A program made the position numbers and the translations under genes. Below the pieces are notes generated by a model that worked only from the letters and a program-made list of their open reading frames with translations, was not told the DNA's origin and did not search any database. Positions 25,345 to 34,126 of a DNA stretch of 64,000 nucleotides are shown one piece after another (position 1 is the first letter of the stretch; every line of letters begins with the position of its first letter). This stretch comes from Paenibacillus castaneae (lineage in GTDB: Bacteria; Bacillota; Bacilli; Paenibacillales; Paenibacillaceae): positions 599,272 through 663,271 of the forward strand of contig NZ_KZ614144.1 of the NCBI RefSeq assembly GCF_002884445.1, written 5' to 3'.

Positions 25345-26273
25345 GCGATTTACAAGTTCAGAGACGATCCGGACTTCCAGGAAGAGCTTAGCTATTACCT
25401 ACGTGAATATGTTGGTCGCAAGAGTCCGCTGACGTATGCGGAGCGGCTGTCCAAAGCATAGGGAGGACCCAAAATTTACTTGAAGCGCGAAGATCTGAAT
25501 CATACTGGGGCGTATAAGATTAACAACGCCATTGGTCAGACTCTGCTCGCCAAGCGGATTATCGCTGATACTGGCGCTGGACAGCATGGGGTCGCTACGG
25601 CAACGCCCTGCGCTATGTTTATTATGGAATGCGTCATCTATATGGAAGCCGAAGATACGCGCCGCCGGGCGCTACTGTCGTACCGGTTGATAAGGGTCAG
25701 GGTCGACTGAAGGACGCCGTAGACGAAGCGCTGGGCGATTTGGTTCGCAATTATAAAAATACGTTTTATTTACTCAGTTCCGCGGTTGGCCCGCATCCGT
25801 TTCCGACGATAGTTAAGCATTTTCAGGCGGTCATCAGCGAAGAGTCGAAGGTGGTAGCCTGTGCGGGCGGCGGCAGCAATGCGATTGGAGCGTTCGCTCA
25901 TTACATCGACGAGCCGAGCGTTCGCGTGATCGGCGTTGAACCCGATCAAGCCCCGACCTTAACGGAAGGCGTTCCGGGCATGATTCACGGCTTCAATTGC
26001 TTGGTGCTGCTGGACGAGGAAGGTCAGCCGCGAAAGACGTATTCGATCGCCGCGAGGCTCGATTATCCGGGCATCGGGCCAGAGCATAGCCACTTGTTCC
26101 ATGATCTGGACAAGAACGGCGATCTGATCGTGTATTGCGGCTCCGGTGTCACGGCTATGCCGAACGTCATTGCGTTACAGGAATCAGGCTTCACGAAAGT
26201 GCGCTTGTATGCGGGGAGCTGGAGCGATTGGAGTTCGGTGGAGGGGAACCCGGTTGCGGTGGGAGAGGAATAA
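25345..26273 (+). pseudogene. Decayed trpB fused to the tail of a sulfurtransferase gene
   Basis: Nucleotide similarity to the intact trpB starts around TACAAGTTCAGAGACGATCC (trpB codon 34). Lesions: a TGG-to-TAG stop at 25459-25461 (W71 in TrpB); H89 before the PLP lysine changed to Tyr; a 15-base deletion between two CGCCAAGCG repeats; a roughly 31-base deletion near 25668 that shifts the frame; a 39-base in-frame deletion near 25851. At about 26095 the sequence jumps from the TrpB GPEHSH region directly into the last 58 codons of the sulfurtransferase, in frame, including its CGSGVTA loop. The later frame is open from 25629 to 26273 (214 residues). In the segments compared, most differences from the intact locus are at third codon positions, so this copy diverged as a working gene before it broke. 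Confidence 0.88.
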
Positions 26274-26307
26274 GGGATGAAGTGAGCATAGCATTATATC
26301 AATTTTG

Positions 26308-26352
26308 AATACATCGCCACTTGAGGTAGTTACCTTGGGCGATGTATTTTAT
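26308..26352 (+). terminator. Hairpin after the chimeric pseudogene
   Basis: AATACATCGCC pairs perfectly with GGCGATGTATT, followed by TTATAT. The loop is 19 bases. Confidence 0.6.
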
Positions 26353-26775
26353 ATGATCTAAGTCAAATAGGAGTCAACGTGCACTACTTGAAACCATTTC
26401 CACATAGCCTTAAACCGAGCGCACTTTGATGTAAGCATATTGACACTATGAGATTCGAACTTCATTGTCTAAGGTTTTTATTAGTTGAAGTCAACGCATT
26501 CGAATGTTTGCAAGAAAAAATCAATCTAGAGTCAACAACGCATACAAAATAGGGTAAGGAACGTCGTTTAAGGTGCGTGTAATTGATAACATTATATGGA
26601 TATGGGTTTGCTCGCACGTTGTATACGACCGAGAAGAGGAGTTCGCACGTTGTGTGTGAACTCCTCTTCTTTATTTGCATTCCCAATTCTTACTGCGTTT
26701 CTTTTTGACTAAAAATATAAATAAAGATGAAGGGCTTGAGTGTGCGTTCGCTGACCATTCCCTATTTTCTGGTCA
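26353..26775. other. Intergenic region with repeated motif and strong hairpin
   Basis: No gene is supported. At 26633-26677 GAAGAGGAGTTCGCAC pairs with GTGTGAACTCCTCTTC and is followed by TTTATTT, a good plus-strand terminator. TCGCACGTTGT occurs twice (26612-26622 and inside the hairpin at 26643-26653), so the first copy could compete for pairing. No transcript reading into it can be named. Confidence 0.5.
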
Positions 26776-28422
26776 TTAACTTTGAGTTCCCATCTCCCGA
26801 TATTCTTGAGGAGTAACGTTATAATATTTTTTAAATACTTTATTAAAATAAGGTGGATTTTGGTAACCAAGCTTTGTCGAGACTTCATATATTTTAGCAT
26901 TCGTGTTTTTCAAATAGTAGGATGCCTTCTCCATTTTTAACCGAAGGAGATAGTCACTTAAGTTTTCGCCAGTCTCTGATTTATATGTTTTAGAAAGATA
27001 TACTGGGTGTAAATAGACATGATCCGCAATGACTTGAAGCGATATATCTTCCTCTAAATGATTTTCTACAAATTCTTGTATGGATTGGATAACAGATGAT
27101 CGACCATGTTTGAAATCTTTTATCGTGTCATCCATTAGTATTTTCAACGCCTTGTTCGACCAATTTTGAAGAATGGAAACCGATCGAAATAAAGAGGGTG
27201 AAACCATAGGCTTGAAATGCTCGCCTAAGATATCCTCTAATCTTTTTCCGTTTTTGTGGGCGTAATAGGTAAACGCTCCAGAAATGCCATAATAAATTTC
27301 CAAAATATGCTCTTGCGAGTTTCCGTATCTATTAACCAACTCTTCAAACACGAATGATAACTTTTCGAAGATGGCTTCCCATCGGCCTGTGTCGAAAAGT
27401 TGTAGCAGTGACGGAGGTTCGTAAAAGCTTTGAATGGTTTGGAATTCAATTGAGGCGTCTTGCTCCATTGATGTTATAAATAATTCATGATCTTTGCCTA
27501 TCCGTTTTCGAATGGTTGTAATGCATTCTTGATGCAGAACAGGTATATCAAGCGGAAATAGCCCCCAATTGCTCACCATCATCGAAATTGTACCCTTTAA
27601 GTACTTTTTAACGGAAGTCTGTAATTTTAATGCGGTCTCATGCAATAAACTATTTTTTATATCCACCCAATCATTACGTTCTTTCAATAAATTCTCTTTA
27701 TGAGATTTATATTTAATCAAGAAGACAAGATAATCTTGAGAATCTTTTCCCCAAAACAAATCATAATTTTCTTTAAAAATTTCTTCAGCAATGTTACCTA
27801 TTGCAAACTCAAAGAGGGCGAAATTCCTATCATGGCTTGAAAAATCTTGTTCTAACCGAACAGCAAGCATAGTAAAGTCTTGATGTAAGCCAAATGGAAT
27901 TTCTAAAAGCGCCAATTTATCAAGCAAATCTTCGTTAGAAAACTTTCTTCCATTCAATAAGTCATTCAAGAAATTTGCATGTAAAACTGGTTTATGATGT
28001 TGGAGTGTTTTCATGACTCGTTGTAATTCCACAATTTTTTTATATTCTTCTGATAACTGTTTCGTTATTCCACTAATTGTATTTAAAACTTCCTCATCAC
28101 TTACTGGCTTTAGTAAATAATTGACTACCTGATTGGTAATGGCTAGTTTAGCATATTCAAATTCCGCATACCCCGTTAACAAGACACACTTTATTTTGGT
28201 ATTCATTTGATAAATTTCTTTAATTAACTCTAAACCCGACTTCTCGGGCATTCTAATGTCGGTAATCACAATATCTACAGTGTGAGTATTTATGATTTCT
28301 AGAGCTTGCATAGCTGATGTCGCTTGATATACGGTATGAACTTCTACATCAGTCCAGGGAAGAGTAGTTGCTAATGTTTCGACTACCGAGAATTCATCGT
28401 CAACGATTAATAGGTTATACAC
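26776..28422 (-). CDS. Two-component response regulator, AraC type (YesN-like)
   Basis: A 548-residue regulator. Residues 1-125 are a receiver domain with the acidic pocket DDE (8-10), phosphoacceptor D55 in ITDIRMPE, and a conserved Lys in LLKPVS. A long middle region (130-440) is typical of YesN-like regulators. The last 100 residues hold the two AraC helix-turn-helices (SLQVIADHVYLHPVYLSKTYK and IYEVSTKLGYQNPPYFNKVFKKYY). The start is taken as GTG at 28422, five bases after the kinase stop codon and after AGGAGAG. It is co-transcribed with the kinase and probably activates the adjacent transporter operon. Confidence 0.92.
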   Translation of the reverse strand: MYNLLIVDDEFSVVETLATTLPWTDVEVHTVYQATSAMQALEIINTHTVDIVITDIRMPEKSGLELIKEIYQMNTKIKCVLLTGYAEFEYAKLAITNQVVNYLLKPVSDEEVLNTISGITKQLSEEYKKIVELQRVMKTLQHHKPVLHANFLNDLLNGRKFSNEDLLDKLALLEIPFGLHQDFTMLAVRLEQDFSSHDRNFALFEFAIGNIAEEIFKENYDLFWGKDSQDYLVFLIKYKSHKENLLKERNDWVDIKNSLLHETALKLQTSVKKYLKGTISMMVSNWGLFPLDIPVLHQECITTIRKRIGKDHELFITSMEQDASIEFQTIQSFYEPPSLLQLFDTGRWEAIFEKLSFVFEELVNRYGNSQEHILEIYYGISGAFTYYAHKNGKRLEDILGEHFKPMVSPSLFRSVSILQNWSNKALKILMDDTIKDFKHGRSSVIQSIQEFVENHLEEDISLQVIADHVYLHPVYLSKTYKSETGENLSDYLLRLKMEKASYYLKNTNAKIYEVSTKLGYQNPPYFNKVFKKYYNVTPQEYREMGTQS

Positions 28423-28427
28423 TATAG

Positions 28428-30146
28428 TCACTCTCCTGTTTGTTTTTTCCAAACTAACGAGATTTTTAAACCACCTAAAGCGGAAGAGGAGCAATAAAGC
28501 TGGCTATTACCGCCGAAGCGAATCTTCATTCTTTGGTTGATATTCCATAAACCGAAACTCGTTCCAGGGTTATGGAAGTTTATATGTTTCAGTAATTCGT
28601 CCAATTGTTGATCGCTAATTCCGGTGCCGTTATCTTCAATAATGATTTGATATTCATCGATCAATGATATTCCCCTCAATTTAATGAGACCTTCCCTCAT
28701 TTTAGGCTCTATACCATGAATGATTGCGTTTTCAACGATAGGTTGAAGCAATAGGCGCGGTATTTGAAGATTCATCATGTCATCGGGGAATTCTATCTCA
28801 TATCGGATCCGGTTTAATCGCAAATTATGTATATTTAAGTAATTTTCGATCATTTCCAATTCTTCTCTAATTGAAGTTTCGGAATTACTCAGTTTAGTAG
28901 AATATCGATAATACATCCCCAGATTTAATGACATGGCCACGACTCCTTCTTCATTCCCCAATCTAGCATTGTTTTTAATGAAAAATAAGCAGTTATATAA
29001 AAAATGCGGATCTATTTGCGACTGCAACAGCCTAAGGCCAGCTTCTTGCAATCGAATTTGTGATTTGTAGTCTGTTTCAATGAGCTCCTCAATTTGTTGC
29101 GCCATATGATTAAATTGGTCATTTAAAAATTGGAATTCGTAATTAGAAGTTCGATCCAAACGGACGGAATAATTTCCTTTTGCGACCGCTCGCAATCTTG
29201 AGACTAAGCTTCGAATGGGTAATTGCACATTTTTATAAAAAATAAATGAGGCAAGAAATGCCAGTATAACAAGAACAATTAATGTGGCATAAAAGATTTG
29301 AAGGCTTTTTGTAATCGGAGCCATTATATCCTCTACGGGAATGTAATTGAATAAATACCATCCAAGTGTTCTGGAAAATTCATACATGACCATATGTTTT
29401 TTTTGATTTAAAACAACAACTTGACTGCCATTGACTTTGAGATTCGTAAGATCGAGCTGATTCAATAAATCTTCGGTAAGTGATTGATTGGCTGTAGAGT
29501 TTAACAGTAATGCCTTGTTTTCATGCGAGAAGAAGAATGGATCTCCTCGTCCGTCGGTCTTAATCTTATTAAGTATGGCCTTAATATCATCTGTAGGCAG
29601 GACCAATTCAATGATTAATTCATGATCTGTGCGATTTGGGTTATCAAATTTCTTTCCCACGATATCAAGTATAAAATGGCCATCTTTTTCATTATCCGTG
29701 TCTATGTACGTCCAGCGTAAAGATAATGGATTTTGCAGGTTAACTTCGTCATAGCTAATCAAACCATCCATGAAAAATGCTTCCTGTTTTTGAGGAGCGT
29801 AAATGGTAATGTGATGTTTCCAAGCGGCTGAAGCATTGTTCAGCTTTATTTTCTCCTCAAGATTTAAATATGTTTTCACTCGGTCATATGGGTTAACAAA
29901 CGGCCGAGCGAATTCACGGACAGCGGAGTCGCTGATTAATGTGACGGCAAAAGTAGACAATTGATTTATATTAGCGTCAATTTCACTGTTTATTAAAGAT
30001 AAGTAGCTAAGATTATTTAACTGTATCTCACTTTTTAACACTGAATTACCAGTATTCGTTAAATAAGCAGTTAAACCTATGATAGGTACAATGAGAGAAA
30101 TAATCAGTAAATTTATCTTAGAAAAAAAACTTAATTTAATTTTCAC
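28428..30146 (-). CDS. Sensor histidine kinase (YesM-like)
   Basis: A 572-residue membrane kinase: TM1 about 10-30, an extracytoplasmic sensor region about 31-280, TM2 about 282-304, HAMP about 303-357, the LytS/YesM-type phosphoacceptor H381 in QIDPHFLYN, and a C-terminal ATPase domain with an N-box (PIVENAIIHG) and a G-box (EDNGTGIS). These kinases sense extracellular oligosaccharides or the loaded binding protein. Translation starts at GTG (30146) after GGGGGGAAGGA. It is divergent from the ABC transporter genes, a standard arrangement in which the two-component pair controls the transporter. Confidence 0.92.
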   Translation of the reverse strand: MKIKLSFFSKINLLIISLIVPIIGLTAYLTNTGNSVLKSEIQLNNLSYLSLINSEIDANINQLSTFAVTLISDSAVREFARPFVNPYDRVKTYLNLEEKIKLNNASAAWKHHITIYAPQKQEAFFMDGLISYDEVNLQNPLSLRWTYIDTDNEKDGHFILDIVGKKFDNPNRTDHELIIELVLPTDDIKAILNKIKTDGRGDPFFFSHENKALLLNSTANQSLTEDLLNQLDLTNLKVNGSQVVVLNQKKHMVMYEFSRTLGWYLFNYIPVEDIMAPITKSLQIFYATLIVLVILAFLASFIFYKNVQLPIRSLVSRLRAVAKGNYSVRLDRTSNYEFQFLNDQFNHMAQQIEELIETDYKSQIRLQEAGLRLLQSQIDPHFLYNCLFFIKNNARLGNEEGVVAMSLNLGMYYRYSTKLSNSETSIREELEMIENYLNIHNLRLNRIRYEIEFPDDMMNLQIPRLLLQPIVENAIIHGIEPKMREGLIKLRGISLIDEYQIIIEDNGTGISDQQLDELLKHINFHNPGTSFGLWNINQRMKIRFGGNSQLYCSSSALGGLKISLVWKKQTGE

Positions 30147-30234
30147 AACATCCTTCCCCCCCTATAATTTTCTAAAATAATTGTTAATAAAGTGCAATGT
30201 ATCTTTAGATTTTGTTCTATAGACCTACTATAAA

Positions 30235-30276
30235 ATCATGTACTATTTAAACATGATACAAACACACATGATACAA
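30235..30276. promoter_or_regulatory. Three repeated half-sites between the two-component and transporter genes
   Basis: ATCATGT (30235-30241) and ACATGAT (30251-30257) form an inverted repeat. ACATGATACAA recurs as a direct repeat at 30251-30261 and 30266-30276, spaced 15 bases. This is a plausible binding site for the AraC-type response regulator. A TATAAA box lies just before at 30229-30234, with only a weak -35. Confidence 0.5.
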
Positions 30277-30325
30277 CACAACCATTTTTTTTAGTAGCGA
30301 AGAACAATCGAAGGAAGTGAAATGG

Positions 30326-31273
30326 ATGGAAAATCAACCGCTCATAGAGCAACAAAAGGTCATACGCCAACCAAAAACGCATTTTAAATGGGGTAAAAAC
30401 ATCGCCTTGTATGTGATGCTAATTCCCGGAATCGTCCTAACCCTTATATTCTCATACCTCCCCATGGGGGGATTAGTTATTGCGTTTCAGGATTATAAAC
30501 CATGGCTTGGAATGTTAAAATCGAATTGGGTGCAGTGGGATCACTTTGCGATGATGTTTCTACGCGATGACAGTGTACAAATTATATGGAATACTCTAAT
30601 CATTTCCAGTGCGAAATTGACGGCGGGCTTAATTATTCCAATTGTTTTTTCTTTATTGTTAAACGAGGTGCGTCAATTATTTTTTAAGAAAACAGTACAG
30701 ACCCTAGTCTATTTACCTCATTTTCTTTCCTGGGTCATACTAGGGGGGATTCTCACCGATTTGCTGTCGTCTTCCGGATTAATCAACTCTTGGGTTGAAA
30801 AATTGAATCACGGGAAACCAATATTATTTTTGGCGGATGGGGATTGGTTTCGAATTATCGTCGTGATCAGCGATATTTGGAAAGAATTCGGGTTTGCAAC
30901 CATTGTGTTTCTTGCCGCATTGGCTGGTGTTAATCCCTCCTTATATGAGGCTGCAGAAGTGGATGGTGCCGGTCGCTGGAAGCAAACCCTGAATATTACA
31001 TTGCCTGCTATCGCGCCTATTATTGTCGTAGTCGGCACATTATCGTTGGGAAATATTTTGAATGCCGGCTTTGATCAAATCTTCAATCTATATAATCCGC
31101 TTGTTTATTCTAAGGGAGACATTATCGATACTTTTGTGTACCGGACGGGGATCATTAGCGGTGGATTCAGTTTTGCGACAGCAGTCGGCATGTTCAAATC
31201 TGTAATTGGCTTTATATTAATTGCATTAGCTTATTGGTCTTCAGGTAAATTTGCGAATTATCGAATTTTTTAA
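30326..31273 (+). CDS. Oligosaccharide ABC transporter permease (LplB-like)
   Basis: A 315-residue inner-membrane permease with about six helices. It has the EAA loop typical of the MalF/LplB family (EAAEVDGAGRWKQTLNITLPAIAPI, about 209-233) that docks the ATPase. The ATG at 30326 is spaced suitably from AAGGAAG; a GTG nine bases earlier is an alternative. It is the first gene of the transporter unit. As usual for this class, no ATPase gene is present, so a shared MsmX/UgpC-type ATPase encoded elsewhere is probably used. Confidence 0.92.
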   Translation: MENQPLIEQQKVIRQPKTHFKWGKNIALYVMLIPGIVLTLIFSYLPMGGLVIAFQDYKPWLGMLKSNWVQWDHFAMMFLRDDSVQIIWNTLIISSAKLTAGLIIPIVFSLLLNEVRQLFFKKTVQTLVYLPHFLSWVILGGILTDLLSSSGLINSWVEKLNHGKPILFLADGDWFRIIVVISDIWKEFGFATIVFLAALAGVNPSLYEAAEVDGAGRWKQTLNITLPAIAPIIVVVGTLSLGNILNAGFDQIFNLYNPLVYSKGDIIDTFVYRTGIISGGFSFATAVGMFKSVIGFILIALAYWSSGKFANYRIF

Positions 31274-31303
31274 TAATGACTATTGAAAAAGAGGTGAGTA
31301 ACC

Positions 31304-32191
31304 GTGTATTACAAGAATCCCAAATATCGTATTTTTTACTTCATTAATAGTATCTTTTTAATATTTATCTCGCTTCTATGCATTTTTCCACTCATTCATA
31401 TCCTAGCAGTTTCGTTTAGTTCGGGAGCAGCAGCCAGCGCAAATCTAGTGTCTCTATGGCCTGTTCATTTCACATGGGATGCTTATCAAAAAACGCTTGG
31501 CGATAACCACTTTTTACTTTCTATTTGGAATTCCAGCGTAAGAGTTGGCTTGGGTGTAACGCTTGGGATGATGGTCACCTTGTTAACCGCATATCCATTG
31601 TCGAAGATTGGAGCAAGAGAGATGAAAGGCAGAGTTTGGATGACATGGTACTTCGTGTTTCCGATGCTGTTCAGCGGAGGATTGATACCTTTCTATATTC
31701 TTGTTCAAAAGCTTGGGCTGATTAATTCGATATGGGTATTGATACTGCCCGGATTAGCTGGAACTTGGAATATTATATTGTTAATCAATTTTTTGCGCGC
31801 ACTGCCGAGAGAATTGGAGGAAGCAAGTTTAGTCGATGGTGCGGGACATTTCAGGACACTAATTTCTATTTATGTTCCTTTATCAATGCCCGCTATAGCT
31901 ACACTGTCTTTGTTTGTAGCTGTGGGGCACTGGAATTCCTGGTTCGACGGCTTGATTTTCTTGTCGGATAAGGCCAAATGGCCGTTGAGCACCTTGCTTC
32001 AGACGCTGATTGTGATGCCAGATCCGACCAAACTTCAAAATAATATGGATCCGCGAATTCTTGAAAACTTCTCTCAGCAGACGGTAAAAGCGGCTCAGAT
32101 TTTTATTGGCTCACTGCCAATTCTCGCAGTTTACCCTTTTCTTCAACGCTATTTTGTGAAAGGAATCGTAATAGGAGCGGTAAAAGAATAG
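31304..32191 (+). CDS. Oligosaccharide ABC transporter permease (LplC/YtcP-like)
   Basis: A 295-residue second permease with about six membrane helices and an EAA loop (EEASLVDGAGHFRTLISIYVPLSMP). The C-terminus is the typical PILAVYPFLQRYFVKGIVIGAVKE of LplC-type subunits. Translation starts at GTG (31304) after AGAGGTGA. It pairs with the upstream LplB-like protein to form the channel for the oligosaccharide. Confidence 0.92.
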   Translation: MYYKNPKYRIFYFINSIFLIFISLLCIFPLIHILAVSFSSGAAASANLVSLWPVHFTWDAYQKTLGDNHFLLSIWNSSVRVGLGVTLGMMVTLLTAYPLSKIGAREMKGRVWMTWYFVFPMLFSGGLIPFYILVQKLGLINSIWVLILPGLAGTWNIILLINFLRALPRELEEASLVDGAGHFRTLISIYVPLSMPAIATLSLFVAVGHWNSWFDGLIFLSDKAKWPLSTLLQTLIVMPDPTKLQNNMDPRILENFSQQTVKAAQIFIGSLPILAVYPFLQRYFVKGIVIGAVKE

Positions 32192-32304
32192 GGTTTGGTT
32201 AATAAAGTGGAATGGATATTGAAAGTTTTCTATATCTAAGCACAATATTGCAGATATAAAATTATGGTGTAATTAACAATAAATTAAAGGGGTTGTGAAA
32301 CAAA

Positions 32305-34014
32305 ATGTTGGATAGACCCAAGAAGAGCTTAATGGTTTTACTTATCTTAATCCTTTCGTTTTCTGTATTTACTGCATGCAGCAAGGAGACGAACAGTAAC
32401 AACGCAGGGCAAAATTCAAGTCCGGAAGCAAGTAAGGCACCAGAGGCCGTTACCGAGGATAATTTTTCGAAAGGGAAATTTGATCCGCCGGTAACCATTA
32501 CAACGTCGGGGTGTACCAACTCAGCGTATGTGTTTAAGAACGGAGAAACGCTTGAAAACAACGTACATACCAAATGGGCGAAAGATCGGCTAGGAATTGA
32601 TATTAAATACAACTGGGTCACAGCGGATGACCAATGTTCCACCAAAATTCGTTTAGCACTTTCCTCTGGAGAGCGGCTGCCGGATGTCATGCGCATGCAT
32701 GATCAGAATCTCATCAACGACTTAATTGAAGCCGACAAGCTGATGGACATCACATCTGCTTTTGACCAATACGCTTCGGAAGAACTGAAAGCCATTTACA
32801 ATCAAGATCCTTCCTATTGGTACGGAGCAGCAAGAGACGGCAAAAAATATGGAATTCCAATTCTCAATTTTTCCTTGCAGAATGATCCATTAATGTGGGT
32901 TCGACAAGATTGGCTGGAACAGTTGAATTTGCAAGCGCCTACAACCTTTGACGAACTGGAAGTAGTGATGGACGCTTTCATAGAAGCCAATTTAGGAAAT
33001 GTCAAAAAACCGGTCGGCATGGCGGTTGGAATTAAAAACGGCTATGCAACCTGGATGTCTGATGCCAGCTGGATTTTCGGCGGTTATGGCGTCATTCCCG
33101 GGTATTGGAACAAGTGGAACGGTGCTAGCGAATTGCAATACGGCTCTATTCGACCAGAAGCCAAGGAAGCGTTGGCCAAAATGAACGAATGGTACAATAA
33201 AGGCTATATTTCACCGGATGCTGGTTTGTCCGACGAAAGCAAAGCTTCTGAACTGTTTACAAATGGAAGCTCAGGGTTTATTTTCGGACCGATGTGGATG
33301 GCGGGTTGGCCGATGCGCGATGTGCTTCAGCAGAATAATCCGGACGCGAAGTATAAAGCTTATCCGGTACCATCTGGACCATCAGGGAAATCAGGCCTAC
33401 ACGGTTCTCCAATTCCGGATGGAGCGCTTATGATCAGCAAAGATTTTAAGCATATCGATGCCTTGATTTTGTATCTGAATACGCTGGCTGCGGGAGCAAT
33501 CGCGAAAGACGGAGAGTTCATGTATGGTTGGCATGAAGATTACGATTATACAATGATTGATGGAAAACCTAGCTATAACGGAGACGATGTACCGGGCGGT
33601 CAAGTTTATCCGGAAAAATATTTCTTGATGCAGGCACCGCTTGATCCTTATCACGAATTGAATCTGATGAAAAAAATTGCAAACAATGAACCGATCGATT
33701 CCCCGCGGGATCAAGTGACGGCGGAAAATATTAAAACCGACGAGGCCGCCAGAATCAGATATGAAACCGACTTAATGGCGGAAGCGCAAAAAGACAGAGG
33801 ACTTCATAATTTGTATACTGGAGCAGCAACCAAAACACTACTAGAAAAAGGAGAAGCCTTGAAAAAAATAGAAGGAGAAACCTTTTCGGAAATAATCTAC
33901 GGAAAAGCACCGATAGATAATTTCGATAGTTTTGTTAAAAAATGGAGTGACCTTGGCGGGGTGCAATTGACTAGTGAAGTGAATGATTGGTACAAATCTG
34001 TTGGCGGGAAATAA
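32305..34014 (+). CDS. Oligosaccharide-binding lipoprotein (LplA-like)
   Basis: A 569-residue solute-binding lipoprotein. The signal peptide ends in a VFTAC lipobox, followed by a Ser/Asn/Glu linker. The length and motifs such as YGIPI, MWVRQDWLEQL and GFIFGPMW match the large LplA-type binding proteins of Paenibacillus and Bacillus. It follows the two permeases after a 113-base gap, with AAGGGG before the start. A terminator after it suggests that this gene and the permeases are made in excess over the downstream enzymes. Confidence 0.92.
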   Translation: MLDRPKKSLMVLLILILSFSVFTACSKETNSNNAGQNSSPEASKAPEAVTEDNFSKGKFDPPVTITTSGCTNSAYVFKNGETLENNVHTKWAKDRLGIDIKYNWVTADDQCSTKIRLALSSGERLPDVMRMHDQNLINDLIEADKLMDITSAFDQYASEELKAIYNQDPSYWYGAARDGKKYGIPILNFSLQNDPLMWVRQDWLEQLNLQAPTTFDELEVVMDAFIEANLGNVKKPVGMAVGIKNGYATWMSDASWIFGGYGVIPGYWNKWNGASELQYGSIRPEAKEALAKMNEWYNKGYISPDAGLSDESKASELFTNGSSGFIFGPMWMAGWPMRDVLQQNNPDAKYKAYPVPSGPSGKSGLHGSPIPDGALMISKDFKHIDALILYLNTLAAGAIAKDGEFMYGWHEDYDYTMIDGKPSYNGDDVPGGQVYPEKYFLMQAPLDPYHELNLMKKIANNEPIDSPRDQVTAENIKTDEAARIRYETDLMAEAQKDRGLHNLYTGAATKTLLEKGEALKKIEGETFSEIIYGKAPIDNFDSFVKKWSDLGGVQLTSEVNDWYKSVGGK

Positions 34015-34038
34015 TTCTTAATCACTTCATACTCATCC

Positions 34039-34082
34039 AAAGGACGGAGGTCGGTATATTCCGATTTCCGTCCTTTTTTTTA
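34039..34082 (+). terminator. Terminator between the binding protein and the enzymes
   Basis: AAAGGACGGAGGTCGG pairs with CCGATTTCCGTCCTTT with one mismatch, followed by eight T. Partial read-through would link the transporter to the hydrolase genes. Confidence 0.85.
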
Positions 34083-34126
34083 TAAGTTAAAAAGTCAAGA
34101 CGTGAAGCGTAGGAGGGTTTAGGGAT

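Noticed and set aside
25629-26273. The 214-codon TrpB-sulfurtransferase frame as a new functional fusion protein
   Set aside because: It lacks the TrpB PLP lysine region and the first rhodanese domain and has no ribosome site. I keep it as a pseudogene, though the open frame is noted.
32262-32696. Minus-strand frame overlapping the start of the binding lipoprotein
   Set aside because: It is antisense to a clear signal peptide and ribosome site.
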